From the NCBI GenBank assembly GCA_038380435.1, contig JAWZYU010000034.1, forward strand, positions 38,626,901 through 38,690,900: a stretch of 64,000 bases of DNA, given 5' to 3'. A model generated the notes under the pieces. The model searched no databases. It was given only the letters and a program-made list of their open reading frames with translations, and was not told the DNA's origin. A program made the translations under genes and the position numbers. The stretch is from Ryuthela nishihirai (Eukaryota > Arthropoda > Arachnida > Araneae > Heptathelidae). This document shows positions 54,618 through 64,000 of this stretch, one piece after another; the stretch's first letter is position 1; each line of letters begins with the position of its first letter.

Positions 54618-55006
54618 TTTTGTTAGGTTGTTTTACCTCTGAGCGGCACTTTTTTGCACATCATGGGCTAAATGGCCAGGTCACATGGACCCCGAAGGCT
54701 CAGAGAAGGTTGGGGGAGGGGACCCACTGGAACAGCTGTTGGGAGACAGATGGTACCCTCCCGTCAAGGCCATCCAGCGTGTTCTTTAACGTGCACAGGG
54801 TATGGCTCTCCCGTACACGGGGCCACGGCTTAACGTCCCATCCGACGGACTGTGGCCTTTCCAAGCCCATCGGTGTCCCCTACTGACCGTGGGCAGGGCG
54901 GGGAATTTTGCGGTGATAAATCTCAACGCTGACCCAGCTGGGACTCGAACCTGGGAACTACAGATTACGAGCCTGACGCGCTACCGACTGAGCCACCTCC
55001 GCCCCC
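54618..55006 (-). mobile_element. SINE-A, full length, young
   Basis: Near-consensus minus-strand copy lying exactly between the two long direct repeats. Confidence 0.95.
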
Positions 55007-55160
55007 TAATAATCTGAGTGGGGAAGAAAAGCTCTCGAAATTCGACGATTCCAGACTGTTCTTACTGATGGCAAAGATTTCTCAGCGTCATTTTCTCTAC
55101 TGATGAAGTCATCGGTCGTTCGCGATGTCCGTAACTTAGCTAACCACATCATGAACAGAG
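55007..55160. repeat. Long direct repeat, right copy
   Basis: 154 bp, beginning TAATAATCTGAGTGGGG and ending GAACAGAG like the left copy, with few other differences. Confidence 0.93.
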
Positions 55161-55339
55161 GGAGCGAGGTCAGCTAACAAAGGGTGAAAAGCTGGAGCTC
55201 AGCATCCAAACGCAATCACCGCATCTTTCTCTTTGCTGATCAGCTGCCACTTGCATCGGTTGTCAAGGACGAACTGAAGGTCATAGGAGCTCTGGAATTG
55301 AACTGGAGAAACTGTCTGATCGAAACTTTCGGCCACTAC

Positions 55340-55668
55340 AACTAGTCAATTATTAAATTCATCTATAATTAAGTTAGCCGTCCCATGGCCGAGTGGTTAG
55401 CGCGCTTGGCTACTGATCTAAGGGACCTGGGTTCGAGCCCCGGATTAGGCATGGTATGTGTGTGTCGTTTTTCTGCTGAGGTCCTGCCATCCTCTCAGAT
55501 CTCCTACTGTGGCATATAAACTGACAGGCTCCTGTCAGACCTCTGTGGCAAGCAGCTGCTTGAGGGGGTATTTATTTTATTTATTTTTATTTATTATAAC
55601 TAGTAGTCAATTATTAAGTTTCATCTTTCATAACTAGTACACTATTATATTTCGTCTATTATCAACTA
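55340..55668. repeat. Short AT-rich tandem repeat interrupted by SINE-B
   Basis: AACTAGTCAATTATTAAA-like unit of about 33 bp: one copy at 55340-55370, two at 55598-55668, with TTCATCT or TTCGTCT phrases. Confidence 0.6.
55376..55597 (+). mobile_element. SINE-B, full length
   Basis: Plus-strand reference copy: head CATGGCCGAGTGGTTAGCGC, B box GGGTTCGAGCCCC, CTGACAGG-CT-CCTGTCAG palindrome at about 55521-55538, ending in GAGGGGGTATTTATTTT and an AT-rich tail. No protein-coding capacity. Confidence 0.93.
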
Positions 55669-56036
55669 GAAAATTAAAAAAACTGGACATGATATTTTGG
55701 TTTGATTAAACCTGCAGTGAATATTTAAGGAAATAAATTGAATTATTTATTGTTTTAAAAATTTTATTTAAAATCTCTAATCTTCTAAATCAGGCATCCA
55801 CAAACTCCGGCCTATTTAATACTTTCGTCCATCTCGCGCGAAAATTTTAAAATGCAAAATAGTTATTTTAACCTAGCTCTACTAAAGTGAATGCTGTTTA
55901 AATAAGACGAAAATTTGAATAGCATCACCCAAGTAGCGAACAACGCTATTGAAGGCGAATGTTCTGCAGCTCATATCTGCACTTCAGACGCATCCTTCGC
56001 GTCTCCTAACTGCTCTCCAATGGGTTCCCTTCCCCC
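55669..56036. other. Unrecognised stretch
   Basis: No gene. A short old SINE-A remnant (CTGCTCTCCAATGGGTTCCC) precedes the next copy. Confidence 0.45.
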
Positions 56037-56515
56037 ACGGGAGGGGTGGCTCAGTCGGTAGCGCGCCAGGCTCGTAATCTGTAGTTACCAGGTTCGAGTC
56101 CCAGCTGGGTCAGCGTTGAGATTTATTTCCGCAAAATTCCCCGCCCTGCCCACGGTCAGTAGGGGACACCGATGGGCTTGGAAAGGCCGCCGTCCGTCGG
56201 ATGGGACGTTAAGCCGTGTCCCCGTGTGCGGGAGAGCCATACCCTGTGCACGTTAAAGAACACACTGGATGGCCTTGACGGGAGGCTACCATCTGTCTCC
56301 CAACAGCTGTTCCAGTGGGTCCCCTCACCCAACCTTCTCTGAGCCTTCGGGGTCCATGTGACCTGGCCATTAGCCCATAGTGTGCAAAAAAGTGCCGCTC
56401 AGAGGTAAAACAACCCAACCTTCCCCAACCTTCTCTCAGCCCTTGGGGTCCATGTGACCTGGCCATTTAGCCCATTGTGTGCATAAAAGTGCCGCTCAGA
56501 GATAGAACTCAGCCT
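56037..56515 (+). mobile_element. SINE-A, full length, with added tail fragment
   Basis: Young copy 56037-56412, followed by an old tail fragment to 56515. CCTTCCCCCAC (left flank) and CCTTCCCCAAC (right) may be the target-site duplication, so the fragment is probably the interrupted host SINE-A. Confidence 0.88.
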
Positions 56516-56550
56516 TAACATACTGTTTCAATAAGCCAACTTCAGTTTTA

Positions 56551-56930
56551 CCCCCCCCCCCCCCGAGAGGGAACACCTTGTCGTGGGCGGGGGAGGGGCT
56601 GAGGTCCCGTGTGAAGTTGAGGGCTCCGCTGACTGGTATTGGGGGATACCTTGGTCGGACGGAGTCCCGATGGAGGGGCCTGGTAAGGCCTGACTAATAG
56701 TTCCCACCACGGGAGCCGAGGCAACTTGGATCTATATATCCTTGTTTGTACAGATTAAATTTAGGTTTTGACCGATGGATGAACTTTACTTCTATAGTAC
56801 TGTTCGCCATAGGCAGTCGTGGGGTGAGCTACATCTCTATGGTGTTGTCTTTCCCTCGACGTAGGTAGTGAAGATTATGGCATTATCCCTATAGTTGTAG
56901 TGCTGTCCATGTACAGCGGAGCATCTGGGT
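56551..56930 (+). repeat. GC-rich module shared with the long-TIR element
   Basis: After a C run it contains ACCTTGTCGTGGGCGGGGG and AACTTGGATCTATATATCCT. The order of blocks resembles the interior of 36890-37861 (ACTTTGACGTGGTGG, AACTTGGATCTACATATCCT). It may be a retrotransposon leader. No ORF of note. Confidence 0.55.
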
Positions 56931-57186
56931 TTTGTCTTCTTTACTAATTACTAATTTCAGTTTTAACGTTAAAATAAACTTTATATTAATATTTAATTTT
57001 TTTAATTTATTATTTCGTACTTATACATATCACATGTCAAATGTGATAAACAAAGTTAAACATATTTTTTGTTTATTATTTCACCCACGTCTTAAATATT
57101 GACAAAGAGCAAACATAATATTTTCCTATTTCTCACATTACATTATCATGATTTTTCCTGAATCTCACATTACATTATCATGACGT

Positions 57187-57573
57187 TGGGTTGGGTTGTT
57201 TTACCTCTGAGCGGCACTTTTTTGCACACCATGGGCTAAATGGCCAGGTCACATGGACCCCGAAGGCTCAGAGAAGGTTGGGGGAGGGGACCCACTGGAA
57301 CAGCTGTTGGAAGACAGATGGTAGCCTCCCGTCAAGGCCATCCAGCGTGATCTTTAGCGTGCACAGGGTATGTCTCTCCCGCACACGGGGCCACAGCTTA
57401 ACGTCCCATCCGACGGACGGCGGCCTTTCCAAGCCCATCGGTGTCCCCTACTGACCGTGGGCAGGGCAGGGAATTTTGCGGAGATAAATCTCAACGCTGA
57501 CCCAGCTGGGACTCGAACCTGGTAACTACAGATTACGAGCCTGGCACGCTACCGACTGAGCCACCCCCGCCCC
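57187..57573 (-). mobile_element. SINE-A, full length, young
   Basis: Minus-strand near-consensus copy with exact 12-bp target-site duplications TTATCATGACGT at 57175-57186 and 57574-57585. Confidence 0.95.
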
Positions 57574-57805
57574 TTATCATGACGTAAAAGTTCTCTAATT
57601 CCAATATTCCTTGTTAATACTCCATCATCATTCACAAGTGTCGCTTGATTCTCTTTCTATTTCAGTCTTCCAACTGGGGATGAGATCAAAGGAGCATTCT
57701 GGAATTAGACTTTCTATTGCGAGTGGGCAAAATCTGTGTGTGCTTTGTGAGGACTTTAATGAGAACACACTTTCAAAATTTGAGGTCGATAGGATTAAAA
57801 GTGGG

Positions 57806-58180
57806 ATGGGTTGTTTCACCTCTTAGCGGCACTTTGTGCACACAGTGGTTTAAATCGCCAGGTCACAAAGACCCGCAAGGGCTCAAAGAAAGTTGTGGTA
57901 AGGGTTCCATTGAAAAGCTGTTAGAAGGCAGCTTCCAGTAAAGGCCATCCACCGTGTTCTTTAACGTGCACAGGGTATGGCTCTCCTGCACACGGAACCA
58001 TGGCTTTATGTTCAATCTGACGGACGACGGCCTTTCCAAGCCCATCGGAGTCGCCTTTCTGACCGAAAGTACGATGGAGAGTTAGTGGAGATTAATCTTA
58101 AAGGTAGCACAGGTGGCATCGAACCTGGAAACTGCAGTTTGCGAACCCGGCGCGCTACTAACAGACACAATCCGCCCCCA
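57806..58180 (-). mobile_element. SINE-A, old, full length
   Basis: Diverged minus-strand copy (GGTTGTTTCACCTCTTAGCG to ACAATCCGCCCCC). A plus-strand tail remnant follows to about 58220. Confidence 0.87.
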
Positions 58181-58220
58181 CCTAGTGATCTGGTCATTTA
58201 GCCCACTGTGTACACATCTT

Positions 58221-59063
58221 GATGTCAACCAAAACAACAACTTTCACACACTAATAATACTGGATCACAACTGTTATCCATAAGACAGAGGTAATTAAAA
58301 ACTAGGGCACAAAATCCGAATTTTTTTCGCGACTTTTTTCAGCGAAGTCTCTGTACTTGACAGTATTTGAGAGAAGAAAGTTTCCATGGCTTCCAAAAAT
58401 GCGAAAAAATGTAACCTTGGACACTGTCGGTAGGAAGTCTGTCCGTTGAGATCATATCCGGCATTGTCGTAATGTTCGCGTTCGATCACCGAAAGTCGAT
58501 AACTTGCTCCCAATGTCGCTGATGCGGAGAGAATCCAAGAGCATCCCTCTTCTTCACTCGTCGCTATTGGAAACAGCGGATGCAGGTGAAATGGCCTCGG
58601 ATGACAAGGTCGCATTCTCTATGCCTCCATTATGCAATTAGTGTGCGATCTGATTAGTCCTCTTTTGATATCTGGCTCGGCGAATCCCAATTCAATGACA
58701 GCTGCCAGTCGCCCCTATTACTTAGCCGAAGGTCGTCGACGGTAACTCATCGGTGATGCCGTAGCGGCCATATTGCTTCATCCAAAATCTGCTTTCGTCA
58801 TGCAATGGTAGTAGGTTGTTCTTTTTTTATTGATTACTTTTGCAGCTGTTAATTTAACAAGATTGAAGTTTAGAAATTTGAATATGATGAATTAATAAAA
58901 TACTGTAAATTGAAAGGAAACTTTCTCATAAGAAATGTTAATGTAAAAATAATAAATTTTAATAGTCGAAGTGACATTAAAGGCTTTGATTCAATTGGAT
59001 CTTTGGACTATTTAAGTTTGTTAATTTGGGTTCCGCTGTATCTAAAAGGCTTTCTTTAGTTTT
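58221..59063. other. Unrecognised stretch
   Basis: No repeat match. The minus-strand open frame at 58295-58615 has no recognised domain. Confidence 0.4.
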
Positions 59064-59258
59064 ACTCTGAGACGAAATGACCAAGTCACAAAGACCCCAA
59101 GGACTCAGAAAAGATTGGGAAATAAGACCGGCTGGACAGCTGTTAGAAGACAGATGAAAGCGTCCCGTCAAAGCCATGAAGCGTATTTTTAGCGTACACA
59201 GAGTATGGTTCACCTGCACATGGAGACACAGCTTAACGTCCCATCCTATGGGTCGCTT
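59064..59258 (-). mobile_element. SINE-A 3' half, old
   Basis: Diverged tail half from TTTACTCTGAGACG to the GCTTAACGTCCCATCC block. Confidence 0.75.
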
Positions 59259-59259
59259 T

Positions 59260-59653
59260 TGGGTTGAGTTGTTTTACCTCTGAGCGGCACTTTTTTGCAC
59301 AACATGGGCTAAATGGTCAGGTCACAAGGACCCGAAGGCTCAGAGAAGGTTGGGGGAGGCGACCCACTGGAACAGCTGTTGGGAGACAGATGGTAGCCTC
59401 CCGTCAAGGCCATCCAGCATTTAACGTGCACAGGGTATGGCTCTCCCGTACATGGGGCCATGGCTTAATGTCCCATCCGATGGACGACGGACTTTCTAAG
59501 CCCATCGGTGTCCCCTACTGACCGTGGGCAGGGTGGAGAAATTTGCAGAGATAAATCTCAACGACTGACCCAGCTGGGACTCAAACCTGGGAACTACAGA
59601 TTACGAGTCTGGCGCACTACCGTGGTGCTCACCCCACGACCGACCCCGCCCCA
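59260..59653 (-). mobile_element. SINE-A, near full length
   Basis: Minus-strand copy with a short deletion in the ACGTGCAC region and an insertion in the head (GTGGTGCTCACCCCACG). Confidence 0.9.
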
Positions 59654-60148
59654 CCTATGGGTGGCAGAATTAACAAACCTATTAGTATACCTCATTCTCA
59701 CTTATTCTCACTTATGCAAGGTGAGGATTACTAGAGATAAATCTCAACATTGGTATAATTGGGACTCGAAACAGAAAAATTGCGAACTTGGCCATTACCT
59801 CTTATATCCTACCGAGCCTGGAGATTTCAGTAAGAGAATTATTTTTAAATATGTAACTGTCTTATTTTCATTTTATCTGTTGAGATTGATCTGGTAGGTG
59901 CTTATTTTTAAAAATTTGGTAATTAATTTTAAGGCTTTCATAAATATTCTAATGAAGTCGTAATTGTCGTGTCTCTCTAATTTATTTTATTATCGCATTT
60001 AGTATTGTATATATCGATGTTATAAGTGTATTTTCAGCAGTGTTTTAAATGCGAATGTTATTCATTAATCGTCATTCGTGGCCGAACCGTGCAGTTTTCC
60101 ATATGCTCATAGAAGCGAAAACACTAAATGGCTTTATGGTATCTCTGT
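59654..60148. other. AT-rich stretch with a SINE-A head relic
   Basis: 59725-59830 contains a decayed minus-strand fragment (GATAAATCTCAACATTGG, GGGACTCGAAAC). The rest shows nothing recognisable. Confidence 0.5.
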
Positions 60149-60940
60149 TGGGGTAGAGGTGGATCAGTCAGTAGTGCGCCACGATCGTAATCTGCAGTTC
60201 CCAAGTTCGAGTCCCAGCTGGGCCAGCATTGAGATTTTTCTTCGCAAAAGTCCCATCCCTGCTTACGGTCAATAGTGAGATCGATGGGTTTGGAAAGGTC
60301 GCTGTCCGTCGGATGGGACGTTAAGCCGTGGCCTTGTGTGCGAGAGAGCCACACACAGTGCACGTTAGAGCACGCTAGATGGCCTTGACGGGAGGCTACC
60401 ATCTCCCAACAACTATGGGACGGGGTGGCTCAGTCGGTAGCGCGCCAGGCTCGTAATCTGTAGTTCCCAGGTTCGAGTCCCAGCTGGGTCAGCGTTGAGA
60501 TTTATCTCCGCAAAATTCCCCGCCCTGCCCACGGTCAGTAGGGGGACACCGACGGGCTTGGAAAGGCCGCCGTCCGTCGGATGGGACGTTAAGCCGTGGT
60601 ACCTTGTGCGGGAGAGCCATACTCTGTGCACGTTAAAGAACACGCTCGATGGCTTTGACGGAAGGCTACCATATCTCCCAACAGCTATTCCAGTAGGTTC
60701 CCCTCCACCAACCTTCTCTGAACCTTAGGGGTCCATGTGACCTGGCCATTTAGGCCATGATGTGCAAAAAAGTGCCGCTCAGAGGTAAAACAACCCAACC
60801 CAACAACTATTTGAGTAGTTCCCCTCCCCCGCCTTCCTCTGAGTCTTCAGGGTCCTTGTGACCTGGCCAAATGGCCACTGTGAGCCCACTGTGAGCAAAA
60901 AAGTGCCGCTTAGAGGTAAAACAGCCCAACGTCTCTGTCA
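60149..60940 (+). mobile_element. SINE-A, old copy split by a young SINE-A
   Basis: Old plus-strand pieces at 60149-60404 and 60811-60940. The young copy at 60417 interrupts it near the CCCAACAGCTGT block. Confidence 0.88.
60417..60798 (+). mobile_element. SINE-A, full length, young, nested
   Basis: Exact 12-bp target-site duplications CCCAACAACTAT at 60405-60416 and 60799-60810. Confidence 0.95.
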
Positions 60941-60969
60941 TTCCACCCCACTCGTAGCCGGAGGGGTTA

Positions 60970-61262
60970 AGGTTGGGTTGGGTTTGTTTTACCTCTGAGC
61001 GGCACACCAGTACTAAATGGCCAGGTCACATGGACCCCGAAGGCTCAGAGAAGGTTGGGGGAGAAGAACTACTGGAATAGTTTTTGGGAGATTGCAGCCT
61101 CCCGTCAAGGCCATCCACTGTGTTCTTTAACACGCACAAGGTATGGCTCTCCTCTCACACGAGGCCACGGTTTAACGTCCCCATCCGACGGACGGCGGTC
61201 TTTTCAAGCCCATCGGTGTCCTCTACAGACCTTGGGCAGGGCGGGGAGCTTTGTGGAGGGGT
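60970..61262 (-). mobile_element. SINE-A, 5' truncated
   Basis: Minus-strand copy from GGGTTTGTTTTACCTCTGAG. It stops at GGGCGGGGAGCTTTG before the head. Confidence 0.88.
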
Positions 61263-61500
61263 TAGGGTGCGAGTCACCATGAGGAGAGACGGAAAATATC
61301 ATAGGTTTAGTGCATCAAAGTGACGTAACTCTTTCTCGAAAACAGTAAAGGATCAAGGTTCGGTTCTGTATCCTCTCGCAGATTTTTGAAGTCTGTAAGA
61401 CGATTTCTATACGGGAAAGTACAGATTTTCATCTCATTAAGTGAATTTTAAAAGCAAAACAGCGTTCAAACTATGAGAAGCTGATTGGACAGTATCCATG

Positions 61501-62828
61501 GGGGACGGGGGTGGCTCAGTCGGTAGCGCGCCAGGCTCGTAATCTGTAGTTCCCAGGTTCGAGTCTCAGCTGGGTCAGCGTTGAGATTTATCTCCGCAAA
61601 ATTCCCCGCCCTCCCCACGGTCAGTAGCGGACACCGATGGGCTTTGGAAAGGCCGCCGTCCGTCGGATGGGACGTTAAGCCGTGGCCCCGTGTGTGGGAG
61701 AGCCATACCCTGTGCACGTTAAAGAACACGCGGGATGGCCTTGACGGGAGGCTAACATCTGTCTCCCAACAGCTGTTCCAGTGGGTCCCCTCCCCCAAAC
61801 TTCTCTGAGCCTTCGGGGTCCATGTGACCTGGCCATTTAGCCCACGGGTGCAAAAAAGTGCCGCTCAGAGGTAAAACAACCCAACGTTAAAGAACACGTT
61901 GGATGGCCTTGACGGGAGGCTACCATCTGTCTCCCAACAGCTGTTCCAGTGGGTCCCCTCCGCAACCTTCTCTGATCCTTCGGGGTCCATGTGACCTGGC
62001 CATTTAGCCCACGGTGTGCAAAAAAGTGCCGCTCAGAGGTAAAACAACCCAACGTTAAAGAACACGTTGGATGGCCTTGACGGGAGGCTACCATCTGTCT
62101 CCCAACAGCTGTTCCAGTGGGTCCCCTCCCCCAACCTTCTCTGAGCCTTCGGGATCCATGTGACCTGGCCATTTAGCCCACGGTGTGCAAAAAAGTGCCG
62201 CTCAGAGGTAAAACAACCCAACGTTAAAGAACACGTTGGATGGCCTTGACGGGAGGCTACCATCTGTCTCCCAACAGCTGTTCCAGTGGGTCCCCTCCCC
62301 CAACCTTCTCTGAGCCTTCGGGGTCCATGTGACCTGGCCATTTAGCCCACGGTGTGCAAAAAAGTGCCGCTCAGAGGTAAAACAACCCAACGTTAAAGAA
62401 CACGTTGGATGGCCTTGACGGGAGGCTACCATCTGTCTCCCAACAGCTGTTCCAGTGGGTCCTCTCCCCAACCTTCTCTGAGAATTCGGGGTCCATGTGA
62501 CCTGGCCATTTAGCCCACGGTGTGCAAAAAAGTGCCGCTCAGAGGTAAAACAACCCAACGTTAAAGAACACGTTGGATGGCCTTGACGGGAGGCTACCAT
62601 CTGTTTCCCAACAGCTGTTCCAGTGGGTCCTCTCCCCAACCTTCTCTGAGCCTTCGGGGTCCATGTGACCTGGCCATTTAGCCCATGGTGTGCAAAAAAG
62701 TGCCGCTCAGAGGTAAAAGAACCCAACCCAACCCCCAACCTTCTCTGAGCCTTCGGGGTCCATGGGACCTGGCCATTTAGCCCACGGTGTGCAAAAAAGT
62801 GCCACTCAGAGGTAAAACAACACAACCC
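61501..62828 (+). mobile_element. SINE-A, polymodular copy (6 modules plus a partial)
   Basis: A complete SINE-A is followed by module starts at 61886, 62054, 62223, 62392 and 62560 (168-169 bp apart). A partial module then runs from about 62733 to the tail at 62828. Each join reads CCCAAC then GTTAAAG. Modules 2-6 share CACGTTGG where the first has CACGCGGG. AGTATCCATG (61491-61500) and AGTCTCCATG (62829-62838) give a 10-bp target-site duplication with one mismatch. Confidence 0.96.
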
Positions 62829-62929
62829 AGTCTCCATGAAATGACAATTTAAGCTTTTCATCCGACGAAGTGTTGAGCACAGCTAAGGCCCAGAGAATCC
62901 AGCTCATTCTCATGTGGTATATACACCGA

Positions 62930-63205
62930 AGGGCCAAAACATTATGACCAGCGTTCCTTTATGCAAATCGAAGTAACTACAGGTAAACGACGGCACGTGT
63001 GAATGTCATTAAAACGGTATAAATAACACCTGATACTGAGCTCTGTTAATCAGTTGTTCATCAGATGAAAAAGGCAGCAGACTTAAGTCAACAGAGGGAT
63101 ATTGTGGCGCAACTCGCCCGTAATTTGAATGCTGGTAACAGGAGTGTCACAACACACAGTACATCGACCCTGCTGAAAAAGCAACCGTCCTTCGAATGGG
63201 ACGTT
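62930..63205. mobile_element. Tc1/mariner-like terminal fragment
   Basis: CACCGAAGGGCCAAAACATT and the following TATGACCA resemble a terminal inverted repeat of Tc1-like transposons found in arthropods (from memory, not searched). A short frame beginning near 63065 (MKKAADLSQQRDIVAQLARN) looks like the N-terminal helix-turn-helix part. The rest is missing. Confidence 0.5.
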
Positions 63206-63360
63206 ATTTCATTATGTTTACAAATAAATAGGTTTTAATCAAACTTCAGACAAATGAACTCATTTTTATGCATTTTTAATTTTCCTGCTTTGGTCAACCG
63301 CAACTGGTCAACTGCAACTGCAACTGGTTTCCTGCAACTGGTCAACCGTTGTTCGGGCCC

Positions 63361-63745
63361 GGGTTGGGTTGTTTTACCTCTGAGCGACACTTTTTTGCAC
63401 ACCATGGGCTAAATGGCCAGGTCACATGGACCCCGAAGGCTCAGAGAAGGTTGGGGGAGGGGACCCACTGGAACAACTGTTGGGAGACAGATGGTAACCT
63501 CCCGTCTAGGCCATCCAGCGTGTTCTTTAACGTGCACAGGGTATGGCTCTCCCGCACACCGGCCACGGCTTAACGTTCCATCCGACGGACGGCGGCCTTT
63601 CCAAGCCCATCGGTGTCCCCTACTGACCGTGGGCAGGGCGGGGAATTTTGCGGAGATAAATCTCAACGTTGACCCAGCTGGGACTCGAACCTGGGAACTA
63701 CAGATTACGAGCCTGGCGCGCTACTGACTGAGCCACTCCCGCCCC
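63361..63745 (-). mobile_element. SINE-A, full length, young
   Basis: Minus-strand copy. The flanks CGTTGTTCGGGCCCGGG and CGTTTGGGCCCGGTG suggest an imperfect target-site duplication. Confidence 0.94.
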
Positions 63746-63814
63746 CGTTTGGGCCCGGTGTATCTAGTGGGCAAAGGCTGGTACCCTACGATTGAGGCAA
63801 TCCCCGACCCATTA

Positions 63815-64000
63815 TAATCTGAAGGGCACTTTCTTTTGCACACACTGAAAGGACAAGCCACAAGGACCCCAATATCTCAGGTGTGATTAAGGGAAGGGAA
63901 CACCGTGGTCAAGTGTTATGAGACATACTCCTAGTTTGCTGAAAAACTGATATTTTGTCAGAGTGGGGTATGAACCCATGACCTGCAGATTGCAAGCGGG
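63815..64000 (-). mobile_element. SINE-A, old, running off the window
   Basis: Diverged minus-strand tail (TCTGAAGGGCACTTTC) and, after a large internal deletion, a head-like segment GAACCCATGACCTGCAGATT. The copy may continue beyond the window. Confidence 0.55.

Noticed and set aside
62202..62861. 219-residue open frame, and many similar frames of 60-130 residues (MARSHGPRRLREGWGRG-type) across the window.
   Set aside because: All are translations of SINE-A copies, in both orientations. A tRNA-derived SINE has no coding role.

Overview
The window looks like intergenic, repeat-dominated DNA from a eukaryote, most likely an invertebrate and plausibly an arthropod or arachnid. That guess rests on the combination of an RTE-like retrotransposon, a GTF2IRD2-type hAT, mariner/Tc1 remnants and tRNA-derived SINEs, and the species is not determinable here. 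I found no convincing host protein-coding gene, rRNA, functional tRNA gene or CRISPR array. Nearly all open reading frames are translations of SINEs or satellites.

The dominant component is one tRNA-derived SINE family, called SINE-A here. A full copy is about 380-390 bp. It has a tRNA-like head with Pol III A and B boxes, a body, a 3' module of about 169 bp and an AACCC-rich tail. About 70 copies and fragments on both strands cover roughly a third of the window, in an older and a younger subfamily. Many young copies keep 9-17 bp target-site duplications (TSDs), and several are nested in older copies. At five loci (1988-2712, 41357-42053, 47108-47840, 52395-53287, 61501-62828) the 3' module is tandemly repeated 3 to 6 times with the same junction. 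A second family, SINE-B, has a Ser/Leu-like tRNA head and four copies (21721, 22903, 46201, 55376).

Other mobile DNA: a nearly full-length RTE-like non-LTR retrotransposon (28229-31822) with an exact 11-bp TSD, inserted in the coding remnant of a GTF2IRD2-like hAT transposon whose 3' terminus is still visible near 32479; two inverted mariner transposase fragments with 157-bp arms (12037-12193 and 13498-13654) around a SINE and a 30-bp minisatellite; four Tc1/mariner-type MITEs with TA target sites (1, 1493, 40882, 45870); a 972-bp element with terminal inverted repeats of about 165 bp (36890-37861); a 427-bp insertion containing a hairpin and a tRNA-His-like block (10040-10466); and a Tc1-like end (62930-63205).

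Tandem repeats: a 36-bp satellite from 48167 to 51334 (88 units in exact phase), degenerate relatives on its flank and at 45560-45715, a second short array at 51376-51665, the 30-bp minisatellite at 12922-13445, and several older decayed arrays. The remaining stretches are AT-rich or unrecognised sequence. The genes present do not form a pathway: they are transposon remnants layered by successive insertions.
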